DNA of 64,000 nucleotides from the NCBI GenBank assembly GCA_900107575.1, contig FNQX01000017.1:1-64000 (forward strand). Reading direction: 5' to 3'. The translations under genes and the position numbers were made by a program. The first letter of the stretch is position 1, and every line of letters begins with the position of its first letter. Shown here piece after piece: positions 46,441-55,948 of the stretch. The notes below the pieces were generated by a model. It did no database searches. It was not told the DNA's origin and saw only the letters and a program-made list of their open reading frames with translations. The stretch is from Lachnospiraceae bacterium NK3A20. GTDB lineage: Bacteria > Bacillota > Clostridia > Lachnospirales > Lachnospiraceae.

Positions 46441-47892
46441 ATGGATATCAGCAAGAGAAGAATACCTAAGAGAATCGCGGGAGTTGTGATCAACTCCTTA
46501 AAGGGCGGCGTTGTGCCGCGCATCGGTCTGCCCTATATCACGGTTGGGAGGAAAAATGAGATCGCGGCGCTCCTGCACGATGTCGACATCATCGCAGACG
46601 GCGGGGCATCCTTCCGCTTCATCGTGGGCAAATACGGAAGCGGCAAGAGTTTCCTCCTGCAGACGATACGCAGCTATGTGATGGACCGGGGCTTTGTCGT
46701 GGTCGATGCGGACCTCTCCCCCGAGAGGAGGCTGCAGGGCACGAAGGGGCAGGGACTTGCGACGTACCGCGAGCTCATCCGGAACATGTCCACGAAGACG
46801 AGGCCAGAGGGGGGCGCGCTGCCGCTCATTCTGGACCGCTGGATCAGCGCCGTGCAGTCGAAGGCCGCGGAGGAGACGGGAATGGAGCCGTCCGATGCTG
46901 CTTTCCCGGCGGAGGTGGAGAAGAGAATTCACCGCGTGATCCGGTCGATGAACGAGCTGGTGCACGGCTTCGATTTCGCGAAACTTTTGTCCCTGTACTA
47001 CCGCTCCTACGTGACGGACGATGAGGAACAGAAGGCACATGTGCTCAAATGGTTCCGCGGCGAGTACCTGACGAAGTCCGAGGCGAGGGAGGAGCTGGGT
47101 GTTTCCATCATCATTTCCGACGATGAATGGTACGACTATATGAAGCTCTTCGCCTGGTTCCTGAAACAGGCAGGCTACCAGGGCTTCATGGTCATGATCG
47201 ACGAGCTCGTCAACATCAGCAAGATCCCGAATGCGATCTCCCGCCAGTACAACTACGAGAAGATCCTGACGATGTACAATGACACGCTGCAGGGCAAGGC
47301 GCAGTATCTGGGCATTCTCATGTGCGGCACGCCGCAGGCTGTCGAGGACGAGAGACGGGGCCTCTACAGTTACGAAGCGCTGCGCTCACGCCTTGCAGAG
47401 GGCAAGTTCTCGAGAGAGGGCGCGAGGGATATGTTGGCGCCGGTCATCCGGTTGGAGCCTTTGACGGCAGAAGAGATGCTGGTCCTCTCGGGAAAGCTTG
47501 CCGAGATCCACGCGGAGCTCTACGGATATGAGATGAAGCTCTCGGATGAAGATCTTGCGATGTTCATCCGAATCGAGTACGGCAGGATCGGTGCGGATGA
47601 GCACATCACGCCAAGAGAAGTCATCCGCGACTTCATTGAGCTTCTGGACATCCTCTACCAGCATCCGGAGCTGGATGTGGAGGGACTTCTCTCCTCCGAT
47701 GAATTCAGCTACGCGAAATCAGAGCTGGACGACAACGCACTCTGTGCGTACGCACGAAGTGCATTCGCGCAGGGTGAGAGCACACAGAGTGGAACAGCAC
47801 AGAATGCGCCCACATCAGGTGCGCCAGTACAGAGTGGTGCACCTGGCAATGGGGCGAGTGAGAACAATCCGTATGCAGAGTTTGAGATTTAA
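46441..47892 (+). CDS. DUF2791/BrxD-like P-loop ATPase
   Basis: 483 residues from MDISKRRIPKRIAGVVINSL, seven bases after the TerB-gene end. Walker A is GKYGSGKS (63-70), and the Walker B-like strand is FMVMIDELVNI (249-259). Later CGTPQAVEDERRGLYSYEAL and an HTH-like end (ITPREVIRDFIELLDILY) fit pfam10923 ATPases, known as BrxD in BREX type 2/6 loci. The C-terminal 40 residues are low complexity (Ser/Gln/Gly/Ala). Partner of the helicase that starts five bases after its stop. Confidence in DUF2791 is good, in BREX relation moderate. Confidence 0.8.
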   Translation: MDISKRRIPKRIAGVVINSLKGGVVPRIGLPYITVGRKNEIAALLHDVDIIADGGASFRFIVGKYGSGKSFLLQTIRSYVMDRGFVVVDADLSPERRLQGTKGQGLATYRELIRNMSTKTRPEGGALPLILDRWISAVQSKAAEETGMEPSDAAFPAEVEKRIHRVIRSMNELVHGFDFAKLLSLYYRSYVTDDEEQKAHVLKWFRGEYLTKSEAREELGVSIIISDDEWYDYMKLFAWFLKQAGYQGFMVMIDELVNISKIPNAISRQYNYEKILTMYNDTLQGKAQYLGILMCGTPQAVEDERRGLYSYEALRSRLAEGKFSREGARDMLAPVIRLEPLTAEEMLVLSGKLAEIHAELYGYEMKLSDEDLAMFIRIEYGRIGADEHITPREVIRDFIELLDILYQHPELDVEGLLSSDEFSYAKSELDDNALCAYARSAFAQGESTQSGTAQNAPTSGAPVQSGAPGNGASENNPYAEFEI

Positions 47893-47897
47893 CTGAC

Positions 47898-50249
47898 ATG
47901 GACATCTTTTCCAGATACGCGCCGTTCGTACAGGATTTTATTTACCGGAACGGCTGGGACAATTTAAGAGCGATCCAGGTCGCGGCAGGGGATGCCATCT
48001 TCAACACAGAAGAGAATGTGCTGCTCTCGGCGTCCACGGCTTCCGGCAAAACCGAGGCGGCTTTTTTCCCGATCCTCACGCTCTTGTCGGAAGATCCGCC
48101 TGCTTCCGTCGGGGTGATCTATATCGGCCCGCTGAAGGCGCTGATCAACGATCAGTTCCTGCGCCTCAACGAGCTGTGTGAAGAGGGAAATATCCCCGTC
48201 TGGCACTGGCACGGGGATGTCGCGCAGTCGCATAAGAACAAGATGGTCAAACATCCCTCCGGTATCCTGCAGATCACGCCGGAGTCGCTGGAAGCGATGC
48301 TCCTGCACCGGCACGGAGATATCCCGCGCCTGTTCGGAGATCTGCGCTTCGTCGTGATCGACGAGGTGCATTCCCTGATGCGCGGCGACCGCGGCGCACA
48401 GACCCTGTGTCTCATTGAGCGCTTATCGAGGATGGCGGGCGTGAACCCAAGGAGAATCGGACTATCCGCGACCATCGGCGACCCGCAGATGACGGGTGCT
48501 TTCCTTGCGGCCGGAACCGGACGCGGCACCGTGATCCCGAAGATCCCGCCGCAGAGACAGAAATGGCGCCTGTCCATGGAGCATTTCTATACGGCAGGGC
48601 CGCAGGCGGGCGAGCCGGAGCGGCGAACGCGCCAGGAGCGGGAGATGGCGGCCGATGAGTCGATCATCGACGCCGAGGTGCACCCGATAGTAGATTCTCC
48701 CTTCCTCGTGGAGCAGAGCATACCCGCAACAGACAAGGCGCCGAAGGCGGCGGATCCGGGCATCGGCTACATCTTCGAACACACGCGGGGCAGCAAGTGC
48801 CTTGTCTTCTGTAATTCAAGAGAGGAAGCGGAGGCGGTCACGACAACGCTTCGTCAGTATTGCGAGGCAAGGCGCGAGCCGGACCGTTTCCTCATCCACC
48901 ACGGGAATCTATCGGCTTCCTACCGCCAGTCGGCGGAGGAGCTTATGAAGGATGAGGACAACGATCTCACGACGGTCACGACGTCGACGCTGGAGCTGGG
49001 CATCGACATCGGCCGCCTTGAGCGCGCCTTCCAGATCGACGCGCCATTCACAGTCTCCTCTTTCCTGCAGAGAATGGGGAGGACAGGCAGACGCGACCTG
49101 CCGCCGGAGATGTGGTTCGTCATGCGGGAGGACCCGCCGGAAGCAAGGGCCATGCTCCCCGCCGGTATTCCGTGGAAACTGTTGCAGGGCATCGCGCTCG
49201 TGCAGCTCTACGTAGAAGAGAAGTGGGTGGAGCCGCCGCGGCTGGACCGCCTGCCGTACAGCCTTCTCTACCATCAGACGATGGCGACACTGGCGTCCGG
49301 CGGAGAGATGTCCCCCGCGGAACTCGCAGCAAGAGTGCTCACGCTGTCTGTTTTCCATAAGGTATCACAGGAAGATTACAAGGTGCTGCTAAAGCACCTT
49401 CTGGAAATCGACCACATCGAGAGGACAGAGCGGGGCGGCCTCATCGTCGGGATCGCCGGCGAGAGGCTGACGAACAATTTCAAGTTCTACGCGGTGTTCC
49501 AGGAGAATGAGGAGTACACCGTGCGCAGCGACTCCCAGGAGCTCGGCACCATTGTGCAGCCGCCGCCCATCGGAGACAAAATCGCGATCGCAGGCCACGT
49601 CTGGGTCGTCGAGGACATCGATTATAAACGCCACACGGTCTACTGCACCCTGGTCAAGGGGAACGTACCGGCATTCTTCGGCCTCTGCCCCGGGGATATC
49701 AACACGAGAATCCTCGAGAGAATGCGACAAGTGCTGCGGGAGGAGAAGATGTACCCGTACCTCATGCGGAACGCGGCGGCAAGGCTTGGCTCCGCGCGGG
49801 AAATGGCGCGGCTCTCCGGCATGCTGGATACGCCGCTCATCAATCTCGGCGGCAATATGTGGGTACTGTTCCCGTGGCTTGGAACCTACGCTTTCATCGC
49901 GTTGGAGCGCTTCCTCAAGATCCGCTGCGCGAAGGTGCTGGGGCTCAAGGGGATGGACGCCTCCCGCCCGTATTTCATCCAGTTCACGATGACGGCGGGC
50001 AGGGACGAATTCTTCGAGGTCGTCACAAAGGCCGCGGAAATTCCGCTCGATCCCATGGAGCTCGTCTACCCCAAAGAGGTGCCCGTATTCGAGAAATACG
50101 ATGAGTTCGTGCCAAAAGAGCTGGTGCGCAAAGGGTTTGCCTTCGGCGTACTCGACACGAAAGGCATGCTCGAGAGGGTGCTGGGCTGGAAGCGCTATGC
50201 ACCGACAGGAGAAATCAACGGAACCAATCAGAGAGGAATCACAGGATGA
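47898..50249 (+). CDS. Lhr/BrxHI-like DEVH-box helicase
   Basis: 783 residues. Superfamily 2 helicase: motif I STASGKTEA (46-54), motif II DEVH (155-158), motif III GLSATIGDP, motif VI FLQRMGRTGRR, and a C-terminal part with Lhr-type content (DIDYKRHTVYCTLVKGNVPA). The size of about 780 residues matches BrxHI rather than full-length Lhr (about 1500). Start ATGGACATCTTTTCC. YfcE overlaps its stop by four bases. Belongs to the same module as the BrxD-like ATPase and TerB protein. Confidence 0.85.
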   Translation: MDIFSRYAPFVQDFIYRNGWDNLRAIQVAAGDAIFNTEENVLLSASTASGKTEAAFFPILTLLSEDPPASVGVIYIGPLKALINDQFLRLNELCEEGNIPVWHWHGDVAQSHKNKMVKHPSGILQITPESLEAMLLHRHGDIPRLFGDLRFVVIDEVHSLMRGDRGAQTLCLIERLSRMAGVNPRRIGLSATIGDPQMTGAFLAAGTGRGTVIPKIPPQRQKWRLSMEHFYTAGPQAGEPERRTRQEREMAADESIIDAEVHPIVDSPFLVEQSIPATDKAPKAADPGIGYIFEHTRGSKCLVFCNSREEAEAVTTTLRQYCEARREPDRFLIHHGNLSASYRQSAEELMKDEDNDLTTVTTSTLELGIDIGRLERAFQIDAPFTVSSFLQRMGRTGRRDLPPEMWFVMREDPPEARAMLPAGIPWKLLQGIALVQLYVEEKWVEPPRLDRLPYSLLYHQTMATLASGGEMSPAELAARVLTLSVFHKVSQEDYKVLLKHLLEIDHIERTERGGLIVGIAGERLTNNFKFYAVFQENEEYTVRSDSQELGTIVQPPPIGDKIAIAGHVWVVEDIDYKRHTVYCTLVKGNVPAFFGLCPGDINTRILERMRQVLREEKMYPYLMRNAAARLGSAREMARLSGMLDTPLINLGGNMWVLFPWLGTYAFIALERFLKIRCAKVLGLKGMDASRPYFIQFTMTAGRDEFFEVVTKAAEIPLDPMELVYPKEVPVFEKYDEFVPKELVRKGFAFGVLDTKGMLERVLGWKRYAPTGEINGTNQRGITG

Positions 50250-50815
50250 AATTCATGATCGCGTCTGATATTCACGGAGACGCATACTGGTGTGAGCAGT
50301 TAGTGGGAAAATATCAGGCATCCGGAGCCATGAAGCTCCTCCTGCTGGGAGATATTCTGTATCACGGACCGAGAAATCCCGTGCCGGAACAGTACGATCC
50401 ACAGAAGGTCGCGGCGCTATTGAATCCCCTGAAAGAGCGCATTATCTGCGTGCGCGGCAACTGCGAGGCAGAGGTGGATCAGTGGCTGTTGGAGTTCCCC
50501 GTGATGGCGGACTATGCACAGGTACTGACAGAGAAGAGGACGTTTTACTTAACGCACGGGCATCATCAGTCAATGGAGAATCTTCCGCCACTGGCAGAGG
50601 GAGATGTGTTCTGTCAGGGACACACGCATGTGCCGGTGCTCACGGAGAGATCCGGGATCACGCTGGTAAACCCGGGGAGTGTCTCCCTGCCGAAAAACGG
50701 CAGTGCGCATTCCTACGTGATCTACGACAGCGCCGCGGGCCCGGACGGTAAAGTGCAGGAAACGCTCACACTCAAAGACTTCGACGGGAATGAGATACAG
50801 AGCCTGTCGCTGTAG
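50246..50815 (+). CDS. yfcE: YfcE-family phosphodiesterase
   Basis: 189 residues of the calcineurin-like fold: MIASDIHGDAYWCEQLV, LLLGDILYHGPRN, CVRGNCEAEVDQW, LTHGHHQSMENL and CQGHTHVPVLTERSG. All metal-ligand motifs (DxH, GD, GNC, H, GHTH) are present. Start overlaps the helicase stop (ATGA), so it is translated with the module, but the same family often stands alone in Clostridia. Likely a cytosolic phosphodiesterase. Confidence 0.88.
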   Translation: MKFMIASDIHGDAYWCEQLVGKYQASGAMKLLLLGDILYHGPRNPVPEQYDPQKVAALLNPLKERIICVRGNCEAEVDQWLLEFPVMADYAQVLTEKRTFYLTHGHHQSMENLPPLAEGDVFCQGHTHVPVLTERSGITLVNPGSVSLPKNGSAHSYVIYDSAAGPDGKVQETLTLKDFDGNEIQSLSL

Positions 50816-50841
50816 AAATTATGGGAACAGGAGGGCGCAGA

Positions 50842-52626
50842 ATGAACGCAAAGGTAAGATACGAATACTGGCTGGACAAGCTTCCTGAGGATTCGCCGAT
50901 GCGAAAAGAGCTCGAGGACATCCGTAGGAATGAGGCGGAGATCACGGACCGTTTCTATCAGGAGATTGTCTTCGGAACGGCGGGACTTCGCGGCGTATGC
51001 GGCGCCGGTGATAACCGGATGAATGTATACACGGTTGGCAGGGCGACGCAGGGGATCGCGGACTATATCAATGCCTCACAGGAGGACAGGGATGCGGGCG
51101 TCGTGATCGGGTATGACTGCCGCTACCATTCGCAGGAGTTCTCCGAGCTCGCGGCGGAAATCCTCGCGGGCAACGGGATCAAAGTGTATCTCTTCCCCGC
51201 CATGCGGCCGACGCCGGAGCTCGCCTTCGCGATCCGCCGTCTCCACGCGCTCTCCGGCATCAACATGACCGCGAGCCATAATCCGAAGGAGTACAACGGC
51301 TACAAGGTTTACTGGAAGGACGGCGCGCAGATCTCCGGCGCGATTTCGGACGGAATGCAGGCGTGCATCATGAGACTGGACCTCTTCGATCCTGTTCGTA
51401 AGATTCCTCTTGCCGACGCCGTGGCGCAGGGACTTGTCACGATGCTGGAAGATGGTCTGGAAGCCATGCCGGCACAGGGGATCGACATGGACCGGCAGTA
51501 CCTGGACTATGTGGCCGGAATGAGACTGCGCCCCGATGAGGAACTGGATCTTGGGGTGCCTGTTGTTTACACGCCGCTCAACGGCGCGGGCAGCATTCCC
51601 ATGCGACAGGCGGCAGCGGAGAGGCATTTTGCGAATTTCCGGCTCGTGCCGGAGCAGCAGGAGCCGGACCCGGAGTTTGCGACCGTGGGCTATCCGAACC
51701 CCGAGGACCCGAAGGTGTTTGCCCTCGCGGAGAAGCTGGGGAGAGAGACGGGCGCGGAACTGCTCATCGCGACCGACCCTGACTCGGACCGCATGGCAGT
51801 GGAGATCCCGGATGGCAGGGGAGGGTATCTTCCTCTTAATGGCAACCAGACGGGCGCGCTCCTCATCTATTATCGCGCGATGAGCGAGAAGGAGAAGGGA
51901 ACGCTCCCCGACAAGGCCTGCATGATCAAGTCTATCGTGACGGGGGATTTTGGCAGGGCGATCTGCGAGGACTACGGGATTGACGTCTATGAGGCGCTGA
52001 CCGGTTTCAAGAATATCTGCGGCAGGATCCCGGAGCTGACGGAAAGGGGCTACACCTATTTCTTCGGTTACGAGGAGAGCATCGGCTGTGCGCCGGGCGA
52101 GGCGGTCCGTGACAAGGACGGAATCGCGGCCGGGATGCTGATCTCAGAGATGGCGGCTTACTACAGGAAGCGGGGGAAGACCATCGCGGACGTTCTGGAG
52201 GAGCTGTATCAGCGGTACGGATATTACGCGGAGAAACAGGTTTCCTTTGTCCTCAAGGGACAGGAGGGGGCGGCGCGGATTGCCCGCGTCATGGACGCCT
52301 TCCGGAAGATTGCGAACGAGTGCAGGGCGGGAGGAACCTACGACTTCGCAGGGGCAGGGGATCATGCTGCCACGGCAGAAGATGAGAGTCTTCATTTCGA
52401 GGTGACCCGGGCGATTGACTTTGCGGATGGATACCAGGATATCCCTGCGTCCAATGTGCTGAAATATATCTTAGGAGACGGTACCTGGTTCGCGGTGCGG
52501 CCCTCCGGCACCGAGCCGAAGATCAAGTTCTACTACTACACACGGGCGAAGGAGAGCCACCAGTCGCAGGAGATCATCGACCGCCTCTCTACCGCAGTTT
52601 CTGCCCTGGCAGAGAGCGTGCAGTGA
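50842..52626 (+). CDS. pgm: Phosphoglucomutase/phosphomannomutase
   Basis: 594 residues from MNAKVRYEYWLDKLPEDSPM, after AGGAGG. Alpha-D-phosphohexomutase landmarks: the catalytic serine loop NMTASHNPKEYNGYKVYW, the metal loop TDPDSDRMAV, GFKNICGRIPEL and EESIGCAPGEAVRDKDGI, and the phosphate loop RPSGTEPKIKFYYYT. The length (about 570-600) is typical of Firmicutes PgcA/YbbT. Converts glucose-6-phosphate and glucose-1-phosphate; follows the phosphodiesterase after 26 bases. Confidence 0.93.
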   Translation: MNAKVRYEYWLDKLPEDSPMRKELEDIRRNEAEITDRFYQEIVFGTAGLRGVCGAGDNRMNVYTVGRATQGIADYINASQEDRDAGVVIGYDCRYHSQEFSELAAEILAGNGIKVYLFPAMRPTPELAFAIRRLHALSGINMTASHNPKEYNGYKVYWKDGAQISGAISDGMQACIMRLDLFDPVRKIPLADAVAQGLVTMLEDGLEAMPAQGIDMDRQYLDYVAGMRLRPDEELDLGVPVVYTPLNGAGSIPMRQAAAERHFANFRLVPEQQEPDPEFATVGYPNPEDPKVFALAEKLGRETGAELLIATDPDSDRMAVEIPDGRGGYLPLNGNQTGALLIYYRAMSEKEKGTLPDKACMIKSIVTGDFGRAICEDYGIDVYEALTGFKNICGRIPELTERGYTYFFGYEESIGCAPGEAVRDKDGIAAGMLISEMAAYYRKRGKTIADVLEELYQRYGYYAEKQVSFVLKGQEGAARIARVMDAFRKIANECRAGGTYDFAGAGDHAATAEDESLHFEVTRAIDFADGYQDIPASNVLKYILGDGTWFAVRPSGTEPKIKFYYYTRAKESHQSQEIIDRLSTAVSALAESVQ

Positions 52627-52730
52627 AGGGACGGGCCGCTTCACATCAAGATACGTAAAATGATACGCGCAAAACAGCAGAAACCGTGTAGCTCTTGCAC
52701 TGGCCGGAACCTATCATGTAACTGATACAC

Positions 52731-52774
52731 AGAGAAAATCGAAGATTTTCGAGATGAATCCTGAATAGTTATTT
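52731..52774 (+). repeat. Family B repeat, copy 3
   Basis: AGAAAATCGAAGATTTTCGA then GATGAATCCTGAATAGTTAT, like the inner part of the leader at 39178-39341 but without the upper stems. It ends 77 bases before the GH31 start. The rest of the gap 52627-52850 shows nothing else definite. Confidence 0.7.
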
Positions 52775-52850
52775 ACAGCCAGAAACATTTATATTGGAAC
52801 AGATGTTGTGCAGGCAGATTCGGAGCCCCGGCTCCGGGAAAGGGTGAGCC

Positions 52851-55412
52851 ATGAAGGTTGCGTACAGAGGAGGAGCAGTAACACAGAAGGAGAATTTCTA
52901 TGTGATCCAGACCAACGCGGTGGAGATCCGCCTGTGGTTTTTGACGGATGACATCATCCGCATCCGGGCGGGGTTCGATGGAGACTGGGATGAGGCCAGC
53001 TACTCCCTCGTGATGACCGCCTGGGATTCGAGAACAGACGCGCTGTTCCGGGGTGAGCGGAAGAGAGTCGAGGTGGCGCCCTCCTCATTGACTTTGGATG
53101 GCGCGGACAAAGCCGTAATCCAGGGCAGGAAGCTGCGTGTTGAGGTGGAGAAGGATCCGTTCCGCATCTGCGTTTACGATCAGGACGGCACGCTCATTCA
53201 CGCGGATATCACAGATCTTGCCTACCGCGAGGATAGCAATCACAGGAGGCAGCATACCTCCCGGATCGAGGCGGAGGACTGTTTCTACGGCTTCGGTGAG
53301 AAGGCGGGCGGGATCAACAAGGCCGAGGAATACATGGACATGGCACCCGGCGACGCCATGGGCTACAACCCTGAGAAAACAGACTCTCTCTATAAACACA
53401 TCCCCTTCTATATCAAGCTTCAGGGCGCCACGAAAAAAGCAGTCGGCTACTTCTATCACAATACAGCCGAGTGCGATTTCAACATGGGGCGGCAGAAGAG
53501 GAACTACTGGCACAGGTATTCCACTTACCGCACAGACAGCGGCGACATTGATCTCTTCCTGATCGCGGGACCATCGATCCGTGAGGTGATCGGGCGCTAT
53601 ACCGATCTGACCGGCAAGTCCGCGCTCCTTCCCCGGGCGGCGCTCGGGTATCTGGGCTCCTCCATGTACTATTCCGAGCTTCCCGACAAGTGTGACGAGG
53701 GTATTCTTGCCTTCGTTGACAAGTGCCGCGACGAGGGCATCCCGATCGACGGCTACCAGCTCTCTTCCGGCTACTGTGCGGTAGAGACGAAAGACGGCAT
53801 CAAGAGATGCACCTTCACCTGGAATCATGACCGGTTCCGCGATCCGGCGGCGTGGTTCGCCGAGATGACGAAGCGCGGCATCACGGTATCGCCCAACATC
53901 AAGCCCGGCATGCTGCTCGTGCACCCGCTCCTTCAGGAAATGAAGGAGAAGGACATGTTCGTGAAGGCCTCCGACGACAACGACAACGCGGAGGTACAAG
54001 ACGGCGAGGGCAACAGCCTCAAGGGGTACGGCACCGGTACCTGGTGGGGCGGCAGAGGCATCTTCATTGATTATACGAAGGATTCGACGAGAGAGCACTG
54101 GAAGGAGTACATCCAAGACAGCCTGCTGCGTTACGGCTGCACCTCCATCTGGAATGACAACTGTGAGTACGACTCCATGGTCGACAAGGACGCGAAGGTC
54201 TATTTTGAAGGCAAAGGCGGCACGATCGGCGCGCTGAAACCCATCATGTCCAACCTCATGTGCAAGCTCTCCGATGAAGCGATCGAGGAGTACGAGCCGA
54301 ACCAGAGACCGTTCTCTGTCTGCCGTTCCGGCCATGCGGGCATCCAGCGCTACGCGCAGGTGTGGGCTGGTGACAACCTGACCTGCTGGGAGGCGTTGAA
54401 ATCCAACATCGCGACGATCCTCGGCATGGGCCTCTCCGGCGTTGCCAACCACGGCTGTGATGTCGGCGGTTTCTACGGACCGGCGCCGGATGAGGAGCTG
54501 TTCGTCCGCTGGGTGCAGATGGGCGCGTTCATGCCCCGTTTCTCCATTCACTCGACGAATACGGACAATACCGTAACGGAGCCGTGGATGTACAGCGGCT
54601 CGAAGAACTATATCCGTGACGCGATCAATTTCCGTTACACGCTGAGCCCGTACCTGTATTCCCTGATGTACCGCGCGCACCGGACCGGTCTTCCGATCAT
54701 GGAGGCGATGTTCGAGGTCTTCCAGAATGATACCAGGACCTGGAATGAGGGCGTGGACTTCATGTTCGGCGACTATCTGCTCGTTGCCAATGTCGTGGAA
54801 AAAGGAGCAGACACGCGGAAGGTTTATTTCCCGAAGAGCGGTATCGAAGGCGAGAGGTTCTACGATCTTAAGACAAGGAAAGCCTTTGAGCCCGGAACGG
54901 AAGTGGAGTTCCCTGTGGATCTCTCGAGCATTCCTGTCTTCATCCGCAGCGGCGCCATCGTGCCGACGACGATGAATCATCTGGAGAATCTGACGAACGA
55001 TGAGGTGACGGGTCTCAAGATCCTGCTCGCGCCGGACGTGGACTCTGAATTCACGTTCTACGAGGATGACGGCAAAACGAACGACTACAAGAAGGGCGTT
55101 TGCAGGGAGACGAAGATTTCCGTCACCTCCGGCTCCAGGGTTGTGGTCGCATTCGACAGCACCGGAAATTATGCATCTCCCATCAGGGAGATGTATCTCG
55201 ATGTCATCCACAGGGAGAAGGCACCGTTCAGCGTGCACCTGGACGAGGAGGAGCTTCCTCACTTCCTGCACCGCGATGCGTTCGAGGCGGCAGACGCCGG
55301 CTGGTATTACAGCCAGACCTTAAAGTCTGTGCAGATCAAATACCCCGCACAGGCAAAGAGCCACTATGAGATCGCCATCTCCATGGAGGTCTTCGACCTC
55401 GTCGGCATGTAA
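52851..55412 (+). CDS. Glycoside hydrolase family 31 (alpha-glucosidase/xylosidase type)
   Basis: 853 residues with the GH31 layout: N-terminal beta-sandwich, then a catalytic barrel. Landmarks: ALGYLGSSMYYSELPDKCDE, SIWNDNCEYDSMVDKDAKVY with the nucleophile Asp (variant of the usual W-x-D-M-N), PFSVCRSGHAGIQRYAQVWA then GDN with the acid/base Asp, and VANHGCDVGGFYGPAPDEEL. C-terminal beta domain (EFTFYEDDGKTNDYKKGV). It releases alpha-linked glucose or xylose from oligosaccharides; no signal peptide is seen, so it is cytosolic. Confidence 0.9.
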   Translation: MKVAYRGGAVTQKENFYVIQTNAVEIRLWFLTDDIIRIRAGFDGDWDEASYSLVMTAWDSRTDALFRGERKRVEVAPSSLTLDGADKAVIQGRKLRVEVEKDPFRICVYDQDGTLIHADITDLAYREDSNHRRQHTSRIEAEDCFYGFGEKAGGINKAEEYMDMAPGDAMGYNPEKTDSLYKHIPFYIKLQGATKKAVGYFYHNTAECDFNMGRQKRNYWHRYSTYRTDSGDIDLFLIAGPSIREVIGRYTDLTGKSALLPRAALGYLGSSMYYSELPDKCDEGILAFVDKCRDEGIPIDGYQLSSGYCAVETKDGIKRCTFTWNHDRFRDPAAWFAEMTKRGITVSPNIKPGMLLVHPLLQEMKEKDMFVKASDDNDNAEVQDGEGNSLKGYGTGTWWGGRGIFIDYTKDSTREHWKEYIQDSLLRYGCTSIWNDNCEYDSMVDKDAKVYFEGKGGTIGALKPIMSNLMCKLSDEAIEEYEPNQRPFSVCRSGHAGIQRYAQVWAGDNLTCWEALKSNIATILGMGLSGVANHGCDVGGFYGPAPDEELFVRWVQMGAFMPRFSIHSTNTDNTVTEPWMYSGSKNYIRDAINFRYTLSPYLYSLMYRAHRTGLPIMEAMFEVFQNDTRTWNEGVDFMFGDYLLVANVVEKGADTRKVYFPKSGIEGERFYDLKTRKAFEPGTEVEFPVDLSSIPVFIRSGAIVPTTMNHLENLTNDEVTGLKILLAPDVDSEFTFYEDDGKTNDYKKGVCRETKISVTSGSRVVVAFDSTGNYASPIREMYLDVIHREKAPFSVHLDEEELPHFLHRDAFEAADAGWYYSQTLKSVQIKYPAQAKSHYEIAISMEVFDLVGM

Positions 55413-55432
55413 TACACGGAAAGGCCGCGCTG

Positions 55433-55829
55433 CAACACTCACCGCAGCTTCGGGCTGGCAGCTTCCCCGTCCAGCGCCTTGTGCCGCGGGTGCCTCCGGG
55501 GCTGCCTTTCCTCTGGCACGGGTAGCGGTCATAACCTTCCTCTGTGCGCGGCGGGGATGACGGACGCCGGACATTGGGAGTCACTCTGAGGACCGGTAAC
55601 GCGAACTGCGGCTATAAGTCTTGTATTTTAAGACTTATAGCCGCAGTTCGCGTCTCCGACATGTGACTCCCAAGTGCGGCCTCCGCCGACCCGCCACGCA
55701 CAAAGTCAGGTAATAGCCGCGATCCGCGCATCTGGCGTCAAAGCAGCCCCGGAGGCACCCGCGGCGCGAGGCGCTCGCCTGGGAAAGGTGCAGCCCGTCG
55801 GGTGCGGGAAATCAGTTGCAGCGCTGCCC
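55433..55829. repeat. Giant 397-bp imperfect palindrome
   Basis: The whole stretch is an imperfect inverted repeat centred at about 55626. The core is a perfect 24-base stem (55599-55622 with 55630-55653, loop 7). Next come TTGGGAGTCAC/GTGACTCCCAA (55574-55584, 55663-55673) and 33 bases with two mismatches (55473-55505, 55743-55775). The ends match over about 50 bases (GCGCTGCAAC; GTTGCAGCGC). No coding frame is credible. It could be a MITE-like element, a folded RNA or a termination structure between the GH31 and ddl genes. Confidence 0.8.
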
Positions 55830-55948
55830 AAAAAATGTTATCGTTGAAGCCATCAGAGCCTCTGCCGGATATGAAATGCCGGCAGGGGCTCATTGTGGGA
55901 TAAGGAGATACACGCCGGCAGGGGCTTGCCGGAGTAAGGAGCGTGCGT

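Noticed and set aside
47740-47880. Repetitive stretch at the end of the BrxD-like gene
   Set aside because: Explained by the low-complexity Ser/Gln/Gly tail of the protein in frame, not by an independent repeat.
53085-55271. Minus-strand frame of 728 codons opposite the GH31 gene
   Set aside because: Composition and codon phase show a shadow of the GH31 gene; no motif or ribosome binding site is seen.
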